Below are positions 26,117 to 34,202 of a stretch of DNA of 46,851 nucleotides, in pieces. The stretch's first letter is position 1; every line of letters begins with the position of its first letter. The stretch is from Burkholderiales bacterium (GTDB lineage Bacteria > Pseudomonadota > Gammaproteobacteria > Burkholderiales > JABEVD01), in NCBI GenBank assembly GCA_019753155.1, contig JAIELG010000037.1:1-46851 (forward strand), read 5' to 3'. Under the pieces are notes generated by a model. That model saw nothing but the letters and a program-made list of their open reading frames with translations, did not search any database and was not told the DNA's origin. The translations under genes were made by a program, and so were the position numbers.

Positions 26117-28525
26117 CTACTCCGGGTGTTTCGTTTCGACCTGAAGCAGAGGTTCGGCTTCGCTTGGGGCAATGTTGCGCGCCCTGCGACGGCGCGGATT
26201 CGTCCTGGCTCTTTCGAAAGCCGCTTCGCTCGCCGCCGAAATGCTTTTCACCTTGTCCGGATCGGTTTCGACCTGCTGCAAGACGGGCGCTGCCATTTCG
26301 ACCGGCACGGCTGTTTTCTCAACTTCCACGGACCCGACTGTTTCGACGGGCATTGCCGCCTCCACGGGCATTGCCGCCTCCACGGACGCTTCCGCGTGAA
26401 CTGCCATGGGTTCGGCTGCAGGCAGTTCAACCGGCTTGGCCGCCTCAACCGATTTGACCGCTTCGATGGGTGCTTTCCTGATTTCGGCTGCCTGAGGCAT
26501 ATCCGCCCTGGTTTCCTGCGGCTGAACGTCCTGACGGTCTCCCCTGGAACGATCGCGCCTGCCGCGCCTGCGCCTGCCGCGTCCTTCGCCCTGGGCTTCG
26601 TTGCGTGGTTTTTCGGGCTCTGTCGCTTCGACTGCGAGCACGGTTTTTTCACGCTCGGGCTTCTCACGCTCGGGTCTCTCGCGTTCAGGCTTTTCGCGCT
26701 CCGGCCTTTCACGCTCGGGGCGCTTGGGAGGAATCGGGCGTTTTGCAGCTTCGGCAGCTTTCGGCCGGGTATCCTGACGGCGGGGTCTTTCGCGCACGGG
26801 TTCGGATTTCGCAGGTTCGACAATCTTGGGCGCTTCTTCCGCTTTGAACCAGGAAAACATTTTTTCGAAGAAGGTGGGTTTCTTCGCTTCGACTTTTGCT
26901 TCCTGCACCGGGGCGGGCTGATCGGGCGTGATACCGCGCACTGCCGCCAGAGGGCGGGGGGCGCGGGCTTCCTTCGCCGGCTCTCCCAGAGTTTCCTCTA
27001 GCGGTTTTTCCACGAGCTGATAGCTTGCCGATGCGATATCGGAAGAGCCGATTTCGTCGTGGCGCAGCCTCGTGATCGTGTAGTTCGGCGTTTCGATGTA
27101 CATGTTTGGAATCAGGACGACATCGACCTTCAGCCTCGATTCGATCGCATGGATTTCAGCCCGCTTCTCGTTGAGAAGATAGGTTGCGACATCGACCGGA
27201 ACCTGGGCGCGTACGAGGGCGCTGTTCTCCTTCATGGCTTCTTCCTGGATGATCCTGAGGATGTGCAGGGCCGAGGATTCTATGCCGCGGATATGGCCTG
27301 TTCCGTGACAGCGCGGGCAGGGCATGTGGCTCGATTCACCCAGGGACGGTTGCAGCCTCTGGCGCGACAATTCGAGGAGGCCGAAGCGGGAAATTTTCCC
27401 TGTCTGCACGCGGGCCCTGTCGTGGTGCAGGGCTTCTTTCAGCCTGGTTTCGACTTCGCGCTGATTCTTTCCGCTTTCCATGTCGATGAAATCGATCACG
27501 ATGAGACCGCCCAGGTCACGCAACCTCAGTTGCCTCGCTATTTCGTCGGCCGCTTCGAGATTGGTGTTGAAAGCGGTCTGCTCGATGTCCGCTCCCTTGG
27601 TGGCGCGGGCCGAATTGACGTCGATTGAAACCAGCGCTTCGGTATGGTCGATCACGATGGCGCCGCCCGATGGCAGCGAAACCGTGCGGGAATAGGCCGT
27701 TTCGATCTGATGCTCGATCTGGAAACGGGAAAAGAGCGGAATGTCGTCGCTGTAAAGCTTGACGCGATTTACGTTGCCGGGCATGACATGGCTCATGAAC
27801 TGCCTTGCCTGCTGGTAGATGTCATCGGTATCGATCAGGAGTTCGCCGATATCCTGATTGAAGTAATCCCGTATGGCCCGGATCACCAGGCTGCTTTCCT
27901 GATAGATCAGGAAGGCGCCGTTCTGCTGCCTGGAGGCGTTTTCGATCGCCTGCCAGAGCTGCATCAGGTAATTGAAGTCCCACTGCAATTCTTCCAGCGT
28001 TCTTCCGATTCCCGCAGTGCGGGCGATGATGCTCATTCCGGATGGGATGTCGAGCTGCGCCATGATGTCGCGCAGTTCGTTGCGGTCTTCGCCCTCGATA
28101 CGGCGCGACACGCCGCCTCCCCTGGGATTGTTCGGCATCAGGACGAGATAGCGCCCGGCAAGGCTGATGAAGGTGGTCAGCGCAGCGCCTTTGGTCCCGC
28201 GTTCATCCTTGTCGACCTGGACGATGACTTCCTGCTTTTCCTTCAGTACGTCCTGAATCCTGGCGCGACCGACATCGATGTTGTCGCCCAGGAAATTACT
28301 CCTGGCGATTTCCTTGAAGGGCAGGAAGCCGTGCCTGTCGCCGCCGTAATCGACAAATGCGGCCTCCAGGCTGGGTTCTATTCGTGTAATGACTCCTTTG
28401 TATATATTGCTTTTTCTTTGTTCCTTGCTGGCTGATTCAATGTCCAGGTCAATCAGCTTTTGACCATCCACTATCGCGACCCTGAGTTCCTCTGATTGGG
28501 TCGCATTAAACAACATGCGTTTCAT
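26117..28525 (-). CDS. rne: Ribonuclease E
   Basis: Main endoribonuclease for mRNA turnover and rRNA/tRNA processing, about 802 residues. The S1 RNA-binding domain (about 35-120, [21 protein letters not shown]) is followed by the 5'-sensor and the catalytic DNase I-like fold with Asp residues in [15 protein letters not shown] and [11 protein letters not shown], then the zinc link CPRCHGTG near 405. From about 500 on it is unstructured: an arginine/glutamate-rich repeat region ([16 protein letters not shown]), a basic [15 protein letters not shown] patch, and Ala/Val/Glu repeats. The degradosome scaffold is shorter than in enteric bacteria. Start ATG 28525 has GGGAG 9 bases upstream. Confidence 0.95.
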   Translation of the reverse strand: MKRMLFNATQSEELRVAIVDGQKLIDLDIESASKEQRKSNIYKGVITRIEPSLEAAFVDYGGDRHGFLPFKEIARSNFLGDNIDVGRARIQDVLKEKQEVIVQVDKDERGTKGAALTTFISLAGRYLVLMPNNPRGGGVSRRIEGEDRNELRDIMAQLDIPSGMSIIARTAGIGRTLEELQWDFNYLMQLWQAIENASRQQNGAFLIYQESSLVIRAIRDYFNQDIGELLIDTDDIYQQARQFMSHVMPGNVNRVKLYSDDIPLFSRFQIEHQIETAYSRTVSLPSGGAIVIDHTEALVSIDVNSARATKGADIEQTAFNTNLEAADEIARQLRLRDLGGLIVIDFIDMESGKNQREVETRLKEALHHDRARVQTGKISRFGLLELSRQRLQPSLGESSHMPCPRCHGTGHIRGIESSALHILRIIQEEAMKENSALVRAQVPVDVATYLLNEKRAEIHAIESRLKVDVVLIPNMYIETPNYTITRLRHDEIGSSDIASASYQLVEKPLEETLGEPAKEARAPRPLAAVRGITPDQPAPVQEAKVEAKKPTFFEKMFSWFKAEEAPKIVEPAKSEPVRERPRRQDTRPKAAEAAKRPIPPKRPERERPEREKPERERPEREKPEREKTVLAVEATEPEKPRNEAQGEGRGRRRRGRRDRSRGDRQDVQPQETRADMPQAAEIRKAPIEAVKSVEAAKPVELPAAEPMAVHAEASVEAAMPVEAAMPVETVGSVEVEKTAVPVEMAAPVLQQVETDPDKVKSISAASEAAFERARTNPRRRRARNIAPSEAEPLLQVETKHPE
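26285..26720 (-). repeat. Low-complexity repeats in the rne C-terminal coding region
   Basis: Two repeat tracts: near 26640-26720 the codons for [20 protein letters not shown] repeat in units of 4-8 residues, and near 26285-26400 those for [20 protein letters not shown] repeat in units of about 6 residues. These are likely to vary in copy number between strains through slippage. Confidence 0.7.
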
Positions 28526-28829
28526 TATTTTATTCTCCCGCGCTCGCAACACGGGCAAAACTGCGCAACATTATGCGCTTCAACGGTTAAATATCAGCCA
28601 TCAATCGGAGTAGGCACGGTGTTTCATGATTCGTGAGTCGCCTAAACCCTGCCCGGAGGCAAGGGATGAAAATTTTACGTGTGCCTTGAGCGCGCAAATC
28701 AATTATTATCGCTACTTTGTCTGGTGAGCGAAATTAACCATGGTTCCAACAAAATTCGGGATCGCTTCAATTCGGAGCGTTCTTTCGGTCGCAGAACGCA
28801 AACCTTCGAGGTAGTCAAGTATAAGCAAA
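28526..28829. other. Shared rne/rluC leader region
   Basis: A 304-base gap between the divergent rne and rluC starts. It must hold promoters for both. I see AT-rich patches near 28700-28715 but no box pair I would stand behind, and no gene. Such a long rne 5' untranslated region is commonly the target of RNase E autoregulation in proteobacteria; that role here is inferred. Confidence 0.4.
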
Positions 28830-29753
28830 ATGAGCGAGGCTTGCAAAGATTCTGTAACAAGGGTGATCGTAACGGACGAGGATGCGGGGCAGCGCATCGA
28901 TAATTTTCTTTTCAGCCATCTCAAGGGCGTGCCCAAGAGCCATGTCTACCGCATTCTCCGCAGCGGCGAAGTTAGGGTGAATAGCCGGAGGATAGATGCA
29001 ACTTACCGGCTAAAGCCGGGAGATATGCTGCGTATCCCCCCTGTCAGGGTGGCTGAAAAACCGGGTGCGACTCGCATTTTGCCGGCGTTCGACATTCCCA
29101 TCCTGTACGAGGACGATTTTCTTCTGGCGCTCGACAAACCGGCAGGGATCGCGGTGCATGGCGGAAGCGGGGTGAGTTTCGGCGTGATCGAACAGTTGCG
29201 CGCGAGCCGGCCCCAGGCGAAATTCCTGGAACTCGTGCATCGCCTCGACCGGGATACTTCGGGCACGCTGCTTCTGGCGAAGAAGCGCTCGGCTCTGGTC
29301 GAACTGCACCGCCAGATCAGGGAAGGGGATATCGAGAAATATTATTTTGCCGTAGTCGCGGGGAAGTGGCAAAATCGGAAGCAGGACGTGAATCTGCCGC
29401 TCCACAAGTATCTGACGGGTTCGGGCGAGAGGCGGGTGAGCGTGGGAGAAGGCGGCATGCCTTCCAGGACGGTTTTTTCGCTCATCGAGGCGGGGGAGCG
29501 CGCCAGCCTGCTGGAAGCGAACCTGAAGACGGGCAGGACGCACCAGATCAGGGTTCATCTTTCTCACCTGGGCTTTCCCATCATAGGCGACGAAAAGTAC
29601 GGCGACTTCGCCTTGAACAAGGAAATAGCCAGGTCGGGATTCAGGAGGATGTATCTTCACGCCGCGAGGATGATCTTTCTCCATCCGGAAGGGAAGAAGA
29701 TGACGCTCGAATCTCCCGTGCCGCCGGAATTCGAAGCCCTGCTGCATGATTGA
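28830..29753 (+). CDS. rluC: 23S rRNA pseudouridine synthase RluC
   Basis: A 307-residue synthase forming pseudouridines at 23S positions 955, 2504 and 2580 in characterised relatives. S4 domain about 18-75 (QRIDNFLFSHLKGVPKSHVY), catalytic RluA-type domain with the active Asp in HRLDRDTSGTLL near 140 and TGRTHQIRVHLSHLGFPIIGDEKYG near 230. The divergent arrangement with rne is the same as in Escherichia coli. The ribosome site is weak: GAGG lies about 18 bases upstream. Confidence 0.93.
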   Translation: MSEACKDSVTRVIVTDEDAGQRIDNFLFSHLKGVPKSHVYRILRSGEVRVNSRRIDATYRLKPGDMLRIPPVRVAEKPGATRILPAFDIPILYEDDFLLALDKPAGIAVHGGSGVSFGVIEQLRASRPQAKFLELVHRLDRDTSGTLLLAKKRSALVELHRQIREGDIEKYYFAVVAGKWQNRKQDVNLPLHKYLTGSGERRVSVGEGGMPSRTVFSLIEAGERASLLEANLKTGRTHQIRVHLSHLGFPIIGDEKYGDFALNKEIARSGFRRMYLHAARMIFLHPEGKKMTLESPVPPEFEALLHD

Positions 29754-29770
29754 TGTATTACATTAAATAA

Positions 29771-30430
29771 ATGAAAAAATGCTTTGATCTTATTGTATTC
29801 GATTGGGACGGAACCTTGATGGATTCCGCGGAAATCATCGTGCGCTCGATCCGCAAGGCGAGCCTGGACGCGGATTTTCCGGTGCCCGAACCCGAAGCTG
29901 CCCGCCATGTCATCGGTCTCGGGCTGATGGAAGCCATGGCGCATCTTTTTCCGGATGCCGGGATGCCCGATTATGGAAAGCTCTCGGAGCATTACCGGCG
30001 TCATTACCTCAAGGCTTGGGATGAAGGTGTTTATCTGTTCGAAGGCGCGCGAGAAATGATCGAACAATTGAGGAATTCGGGCCACCTGCTTGCCGTTGCG
30101 ACAGGGAAAGGCAGGAGCGGACTCGATTCGGCATTCGAGATTTCCGGGATAGGCCGTTATTTTCATGCGAGCCGCTGCGCCGACGAGACTTTTTCGAAGC
30201 CCCATCCGGCGATGCTTCTGGAACTGATGGAAGAGCTGGGCGCGAGCGCAGAAAGAACCTTGATGATAGGCGACACCACGCACGACCTGCAGATGGCCGT
30301 CAACGCCGGCGTCGCCAGCCTTGCCATGTGCCATGGAGCCCATCCCAGGGAAAACCTGGAGGCGCTCAACCCTCTTGCCTGCCTCGGGGATTTCGATGAA
30401 TTGAGGGCATGGTTCGACAGCCATACCTGA
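29771..30430 (+). CDS. HAD-superfamily hydrolase (phosphoglycolate phosphatase-like)
   Basis: A 219-residue HAD phosphatase. Motif I is IVFDWDGTLMDS (nucleophile Asp near residue 10), motif II VATGKGRSG, motif III lysine in FSKPHPAM, motif IV MIGDTTHDLQMA. The cap domain (about 18-85) is of the helical Gph type. Located 17 bases after rluC and 10 before sppA, so probably one operon; the HAD-sppA pairing next to rluC is common in betaproteobacteria. Substrate not determinable; phosphoglycolate or a pyridoxal/nucleotide phosphate are options. Confidence 0.87.
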   Translation: MKKCFDLIVFDWDGTLMDSAEIIVRSIRKASLDADFPVPEPEAARHVIGLGLMEAMAHLFPDAGMPDYGKLSEHYRRHYLKAWDEGVYLFEGAREMIEQLRNSGHLLAVATGKGRSGLDSAFEISGIGRYFHASRCADETFSKPHPAMLLELMEELGASAERTLMIGDTTHDLQMAVNAGVASLAMCHGAHPRENLEALNPLACLGDFDELRAWFDSHT

Positions 30431-30440
30431 CGGAGATGAA

Positions 30441-31370
30441 ATGATGGAAAAGGAAAACTGGGAGCGCGAGACCCTGGAAAAACTCGCTTTTCACGCCTTG
30501 CAGGAGAGCCGCAGGGCAAGGCACTGGAGCATATTCTTCAAATCCCTGACGTTCGCCTTCCTGTTCGGAGTGCTTTATCTGGCATTCAAGGGTAGCAACG
30601 AAATCAGCCCCCGGCTTTCAGGCAGGCATACCGCGTTGGTCGAGCTCACCGGCGTCATCAGCGCGGACACGCCGGCGAGCGCGGATGAAATCAATGCCAG
30701 TCTGGAGGATGCTTTCAAGGACAAGGATACCCAGGGCGTCATCCTGCAGATCGACAGTCCCGGAGGCAGCCCCGTTCAGGCGGGGCAGATCAATGACGAG
30801 ATCGTGAAGCTCAGGAAGGAATATCCCGGAATACCGATTTATGCGGTGGTGGGCGAAATGTGCGCCTCGGGCGCCTATTACATCGCGGTCGCAGCCGACA
30901 AGATCTATGTCGACAAAGCAAGCATGGTCGGGTCGATCGGGGTGTTGATGGACGGTTTCGGCTTCACCGGTGCGATGCAGAAACTGGGGGTGGAACGCAG
31001 GCTCCTGACTGCCGGGAAAAACAAGGGGTTCCTCGACCCGTATTCGCCGATGAGCGACGAGCAGAAGGGCTATGCGATGCAGATGCTGGAAGAAATCCAC
31101 CAGCAGTTCATCCATGCGGTGAGGGCGGGGCGCGGAAGCCGCCTGAAGGAAACCCCGGACATGTACAGCGGACTCATCTGGACGGGGCAGAAAAGCATAG
31201 AGCTGGGCCTCTCCGACGCATTGGGCACGACGGATTATGTCGCGGAGAAAGTCATCGGGGCAAAGGATATCGTGGATTACAGCCCCAAGGAAAACATCGC
31301 GGTCCGTGTCGCCAAGAAATTCGGCGTGACCATGGGAAGCTCGATGCTGCAATCGCTGCAGCTTCGCTAA
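30441..31370 (+). CDS. sppA: Signal peptide peptidase A
   Basis: Membrane-bound serine protease of 309 residues that degrades cleaved signal peptides. One membrane segment near 30-49 (FKSLTFAFLFGVLYLAFKG). The ClpP-like core carries the catalytic Ser in CASGAYYIAVAADKIYV near 143 and the Lys in TAGKNKGFLDPYSPM near 193. This is the short (67K-less) half-length form, which assembles as an octamer. Start ATG 30441 or 30444, with CGGAGATGAA upstream. Last gene of the rluC-HAD-sppA run. Confidence 0.92.
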   Translation: MMEKENWERETLEKLAFHALQESRRARHWSIFFKSLTFAFLFGVLYLAFKGSNEISPRLSGRHTALVELTGVISADTPASADEINASLEDAFKDKDTQGVILQIDSPGGSPVQAGQINDEIVKLRKEYPGIPIYAVVGEMCASGAYYIAVAADKIYVDKASMVGSIGVLMDGFGFTGAMQKLGVERRLLTAGKNKGFLDPYSPMSDEQKGYAMQMLEEIHQQFIHAVRAGRGSRLKETPDMYSGLIWTGQKSIELGLSDALGTTDYVAEKVIGAKDIVDYSPKENIAVRVAKKFGVTMGSSMLQSLQLR

Positions 31371-31571
31371 AACCCCAGGGACCAGGCTTGCGAAGCCGGT
31401 TGCAAGGACGCCATTCCCAGCACTTTTGCAGCCTTGTTCAGACGGGTATCGAAGCAGGCGAAGCAAACGGGCGATTGCGAGATTCGGCCTGCGATGCGGC
31501 AGGCTGTCGGCCTCTGCCGCCCGAGTCCTCTTGCACGTGCGAGCGCCGCCGCAGGCAACAGCCGGGCGGAT
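31371..31571. other. Gap between convergent sppA and methyltransferase genes
   Basis: About 200 bases. It contains several GC-rich inverted repeats (for example GCCTGC...GCAGGC near 31488-31505) but no U-run that would make a standard terminator, and no protein I recognise in any frame. Confidence 0.3.
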
Positions 31572-32276
31572 CTAGCCCTTGATCAGGAATACCGTGGGGC
31601 GTTTTCCGATGTCGAATGCGGTTTTTTTCCAGCTTCCAATCGATTTTGTCAGAATAGACTCTGTTGCGAGCGTGATGTCGGTAGCAAGGCAGAGCAGGGT
31701 GTCTTCCCTGCAATGCAGCAGCAGGGCCTCGAACAGTTTCATATTGCGGTAGGGTGTTTCGATGAAAATCTGTGTCTCGTTCCCGGAACGCGATGCCTTC
31801 TCGATCTGCACGATCTTCTTCGCCTGTTTTTCGGACTCCACCGGAAGATAGCCATGAAACACGAAGCGCTGACCGCCCAGGCCCGAAGCCATCAAGGCGA
31901 GCAGGATGGAGGAGGGGCCGACGAGCGGCACGACCCGGATGCCTTTTTTATGGGCGAGCTTAACGAGGTCCGAGCCAGGATCCGCGACAGCGGGACAGCC
32001 CGCTTCCGATATCAATCCGACATCCTGCCCGTTCAGCAGGGGCGCCAGCAGGGCATCCAGATCTTCCTTTTTCGTATGCTCGTCCAGAATCTGCATATCG
32101 AGTTCCTGCAGCGGTTTTTTCGTGCAGACGAGCTTCAGGAAATGACGCGCGGTTTTGGGGTGCTCGACGATGAAACTATCCAGTTGCGCGACGCATGCTT
32201 TTACGTCCTGCGGAATGACTGTCGAAAGTTTGCCTTCCCCGAGCGGCGAAGGGATGAGGAATAGGGTTCCGGGCAT
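31572..32276 (-). CDS. SAM-dependent methyltransferase, tetrapyrrole-methylase fold (RsmI-like)
   Basis: A 234-residue protein starting MPGTLFLIPSPLGEG, with the SAM-binding and active-site elements of the tetrapyrrole methylase fold: DVGLISEAGCPAVADPGSDL, VVPLVGPSSILLALMASGLG, and FIETPYRN. This resembles RsmI (16S rRNA 2'-O-methylation of C1402) but the first strand lacks the ATPIGNL signature of classical RsmI, so it is likely the separate YabC-like paralogue found in betaproteobacteria. The frame is open up to 32456; I place the start at 32276 where homology begins. Confidence 0.82.
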   Translation of the reverse strand: MPGTLFLIPSPLGEGKLSTVIPQDVKACVAQLDSFIVEHPKTARHFLKLVCTKKPLQELDMQILDEHTKKEDLDALLAPLLNGQDVGLISEAGCPAVADPGSDLVKLAHKKGIRVVPLVGPSSILLALMASGLGGQRFVFHGYLPVESEKQAKKIVQIEKASRSGNETQIFIETPYRNMKLFEALLLHCREDTLLCLATDITLATESILTKSIGSWKKTAFDIGKRPTVFLIKG

Positions 32277-32452
32277 AAGAATTCCGTACACAAAGGCGAA
32301 AGATAGTTCAAAAGCGGTGAAGCTGCAATGGCAAGCTTGAATCAAGGCCGTCATGTCGTCGTCGAAATGCCCCACAAGCACAAGCATCAGAGGAAGCGGC
32401 TTCGACATGGGAGATCTTTCCCGTCTTTCACCGAAGAACAGGAAATTCCATT

Positions 32453-34177
32453 TCAATCAGCTTCGCGTTCGGATGAGCAGCAATGCGCCTTTTCGATCAA
32501 TACCTGTCCCGTCACGGGGTTCGGCCTGAAGGCCGTGCATCCCTTGAGTCCCAGTTCGTAGGCCTGATCGTAAAGCGAAGCGAAGGATTCGAAATCCTCG
32601 CACTCGGGAACATAGACCGTTTTCGATATGGCATTGTCTACATGCTTTTGCAATGCCGCCTGCATGAGAAGCTGCTCTTCGGGAGAGATGTCCTTCACCG
32701 TCACGAAAGAAGCGGGCAGGGATTCGTCTCCGCCCATTTCGTGCCTGAAGAGCCTGTAGGCGTAATCGGAGACCTGAACGGTGTCGAGGCTTCCGTCCGC
32801 CTGCCTGATGGTGCGCTTGTAATCCAGTGCGTAAACCGGCTCGAGACCGCTCGATACGTTGTTCGCCAGGAGACTGATGGTCCCCGTCGGGGCGATGGCG
32901 GTGAGGTGGCTGTTTCTTATGCCGTGTTTCGCGATGGATTTGACAATCTCCCCGGGAAGCGAGCGGAGGAATCCTCCTTCCAGATATTCGGGACTGAAAA
33001 GCGGAAATGCTCCTTTTTCCCGAGCGAGTTCCACCGATGTCGCATAGGCGCATTCCGTGATCGTCTTCATGATTTTCCCGGCTATTTTCCGCGCGTCCTT
33101 GCTGCCGTAACGGATATTCACCATGATGAGCGCATCCGCAAGTCCGGTCAGGCCGAGTCCCAGCCTGCGGCTGGATTTTGCAACCTGACGCTGCCTGGGG
33201 AGCGGGAAGTGGGAAAGATCGTAGACGTTGTCCAGCATTCTCACTGCGATTATGGCGGTTTTCTCCAGGCCTTCGAAATCGATCGATGCCTTGTCGGTGA
33301 AGGGATATTTTACGAAACGGGTCAGGTTGATCGATCCCAGGTCGCATGCGCCGTAAGGGGGGAGCGGAATTTCGCCGCAGGGATTGGTGGCGCTGACGCG
33401 CTCGCAATAGGAGAGATTGTCCATATCCCTCACCCTGTCGATGAAAATGACGCCCGGTTCCGCACAATCGTAGGCAGCGCGCACGATGCGCTCCCACAAG
33501 GCTTTCGCCTTGACCCGCCTGAATAATTCCCCTCCTTCCGGAAAAACGAGTGGCCATTCCGAATCAGAACGCACCGCACGCATGAATTCATCGCTTGCAA
33601 GTACGGAAAGGTTGAAATGGCGCAGTATTTTTTCGTCCCGCTTCGCCTCGATGAAGTCCATGATGTCGGGATGATCGCAGCGCAGGCTTGCCATCATCGC
33701 GCCGCGCCGCGCCCCGGTCGAGAGGATGGTGCCGCACATGCTGTCCCATATTTTCATGAATGAAACCGGGCCGGACGCGATCATGCCAACGCCATGAGCC
33801 TGCATGCCGTATGGTCTCAAGGTGGAGAAATCATACCCCACGCCGCCGCCCTGCTGCATGGTGACAGCCCCTTCCTTGAGCGAGTCGAAAATGCCGGAAA
33901 GCGAATCCTCAATGCTTCCCATTACGAAGCAGTTGAACAGGGTGACCTTGTGCCGGGTGCCCGCTCCCGCTTGTATCCTCCCCCCGGGAAGGAAGGCGAA
34001 ATTCTCCAGCACGGAATAGAAATCGGACTCCCATTTTTCATCTTTTCCGACGCCGGCCAGGGCATGGGCGATGCGCCTCCATGTGTCCTCGATGGAGTTA
34101 TCCATGAGTGCATTCCCGTCGCGCCAGCGGTATTTGGCGTTCCAGATTCTGTCCGATATTTGAAGTGTTCCGGTCAT
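32453..34177 (-). CDS. nrdJ: Adenosylcobalamin-dependent ribonucleotide reductase (class II)
   Basis: Reduces ribonucleotides to deoxyribonucleotides using a B12-generated thiyl radical, 574 residues. The active-site loop is NPCGEIPLPPYGACDLGSIN near 290; SGLEPVYALDYKRT and APTGTISLLANN are the phosphate-binding loops. No N-terminal ATP-cone, and no NrdB partner nearby. The C-terminus is short: it ends after CTAFRPNPVTGQVL with a Cys-Cys pair (AHCCSS), without the Cys-rich tail common in longer NrdJ; this pair may be the redox shuttle. Start ATG 34177 matches the family N-terminus (LQISDRIWNAKYRWRDG). Only 25 bases separate it from the divergent relA start. Confidence 0.92.
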   Translation of the reverse strand: MTGTLQISDRIWNAKYRWRDGNALMDNSIEDTWRRIAHALAGVGKDEKWESDFYSVLENFAFLPGGRIQAGAGTRHKVTLFNCFVMGSIEDSLSGIFDSLKEGAVTMQQGGGVGYDFSTLRPYGMQAHGVGMIASGPVSFMKIWDSMCGTILSTGARRGAMMASLRCDHPDIMDFIEAKRDEKILRHFNLSVLASDEFMRAVRSDSEWPLVFPEGGELFRRVKAKALWERIVRAAYDCAEPGVIFIDRVRDMDNLSYCERVSATNPCGEIPLPPYGACDLGSINLTRFVKYPFTDKASIDFEGLEKTAIIAVRMLDNVYDLSHFPLPRQRQVAKSSRRLGLGLTGLADALIMVNIRYGSKDARKIAGKIMKTITECAYATSVELAREKGAFPLFSPEYLEGGFLRSLPGEIVKSIAKHGIRNSHLTAIAPTGTISLLANNVSSGLEPVYALDYKRTIRQADGSLDTVQVSDYAYRLFRHEMGGDESLPASFVTVKDISPEEQLLMQAALQKHVDNAISKTVYVPECEDFESFASLYDQAYELGLKGCTAFRPNPVTGQVLIEKAHCCSSEREAD

Positions 34178-34202
34178 GGCTACGATTGTGACATAATGGA
34201 TT

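Noticed and set aside
31572-32456. Longer start for the methyltransferase, up to 32456
   Set aside because: The family begins at MPGTLFLIPSP (32276); the extra 60 residues look random and overlap the nrdJ stop.
32457-33557. A 366-codon minus-strand frame inside nrdJ
   Set aside because: Shadow of the conserved class II reductase frame.
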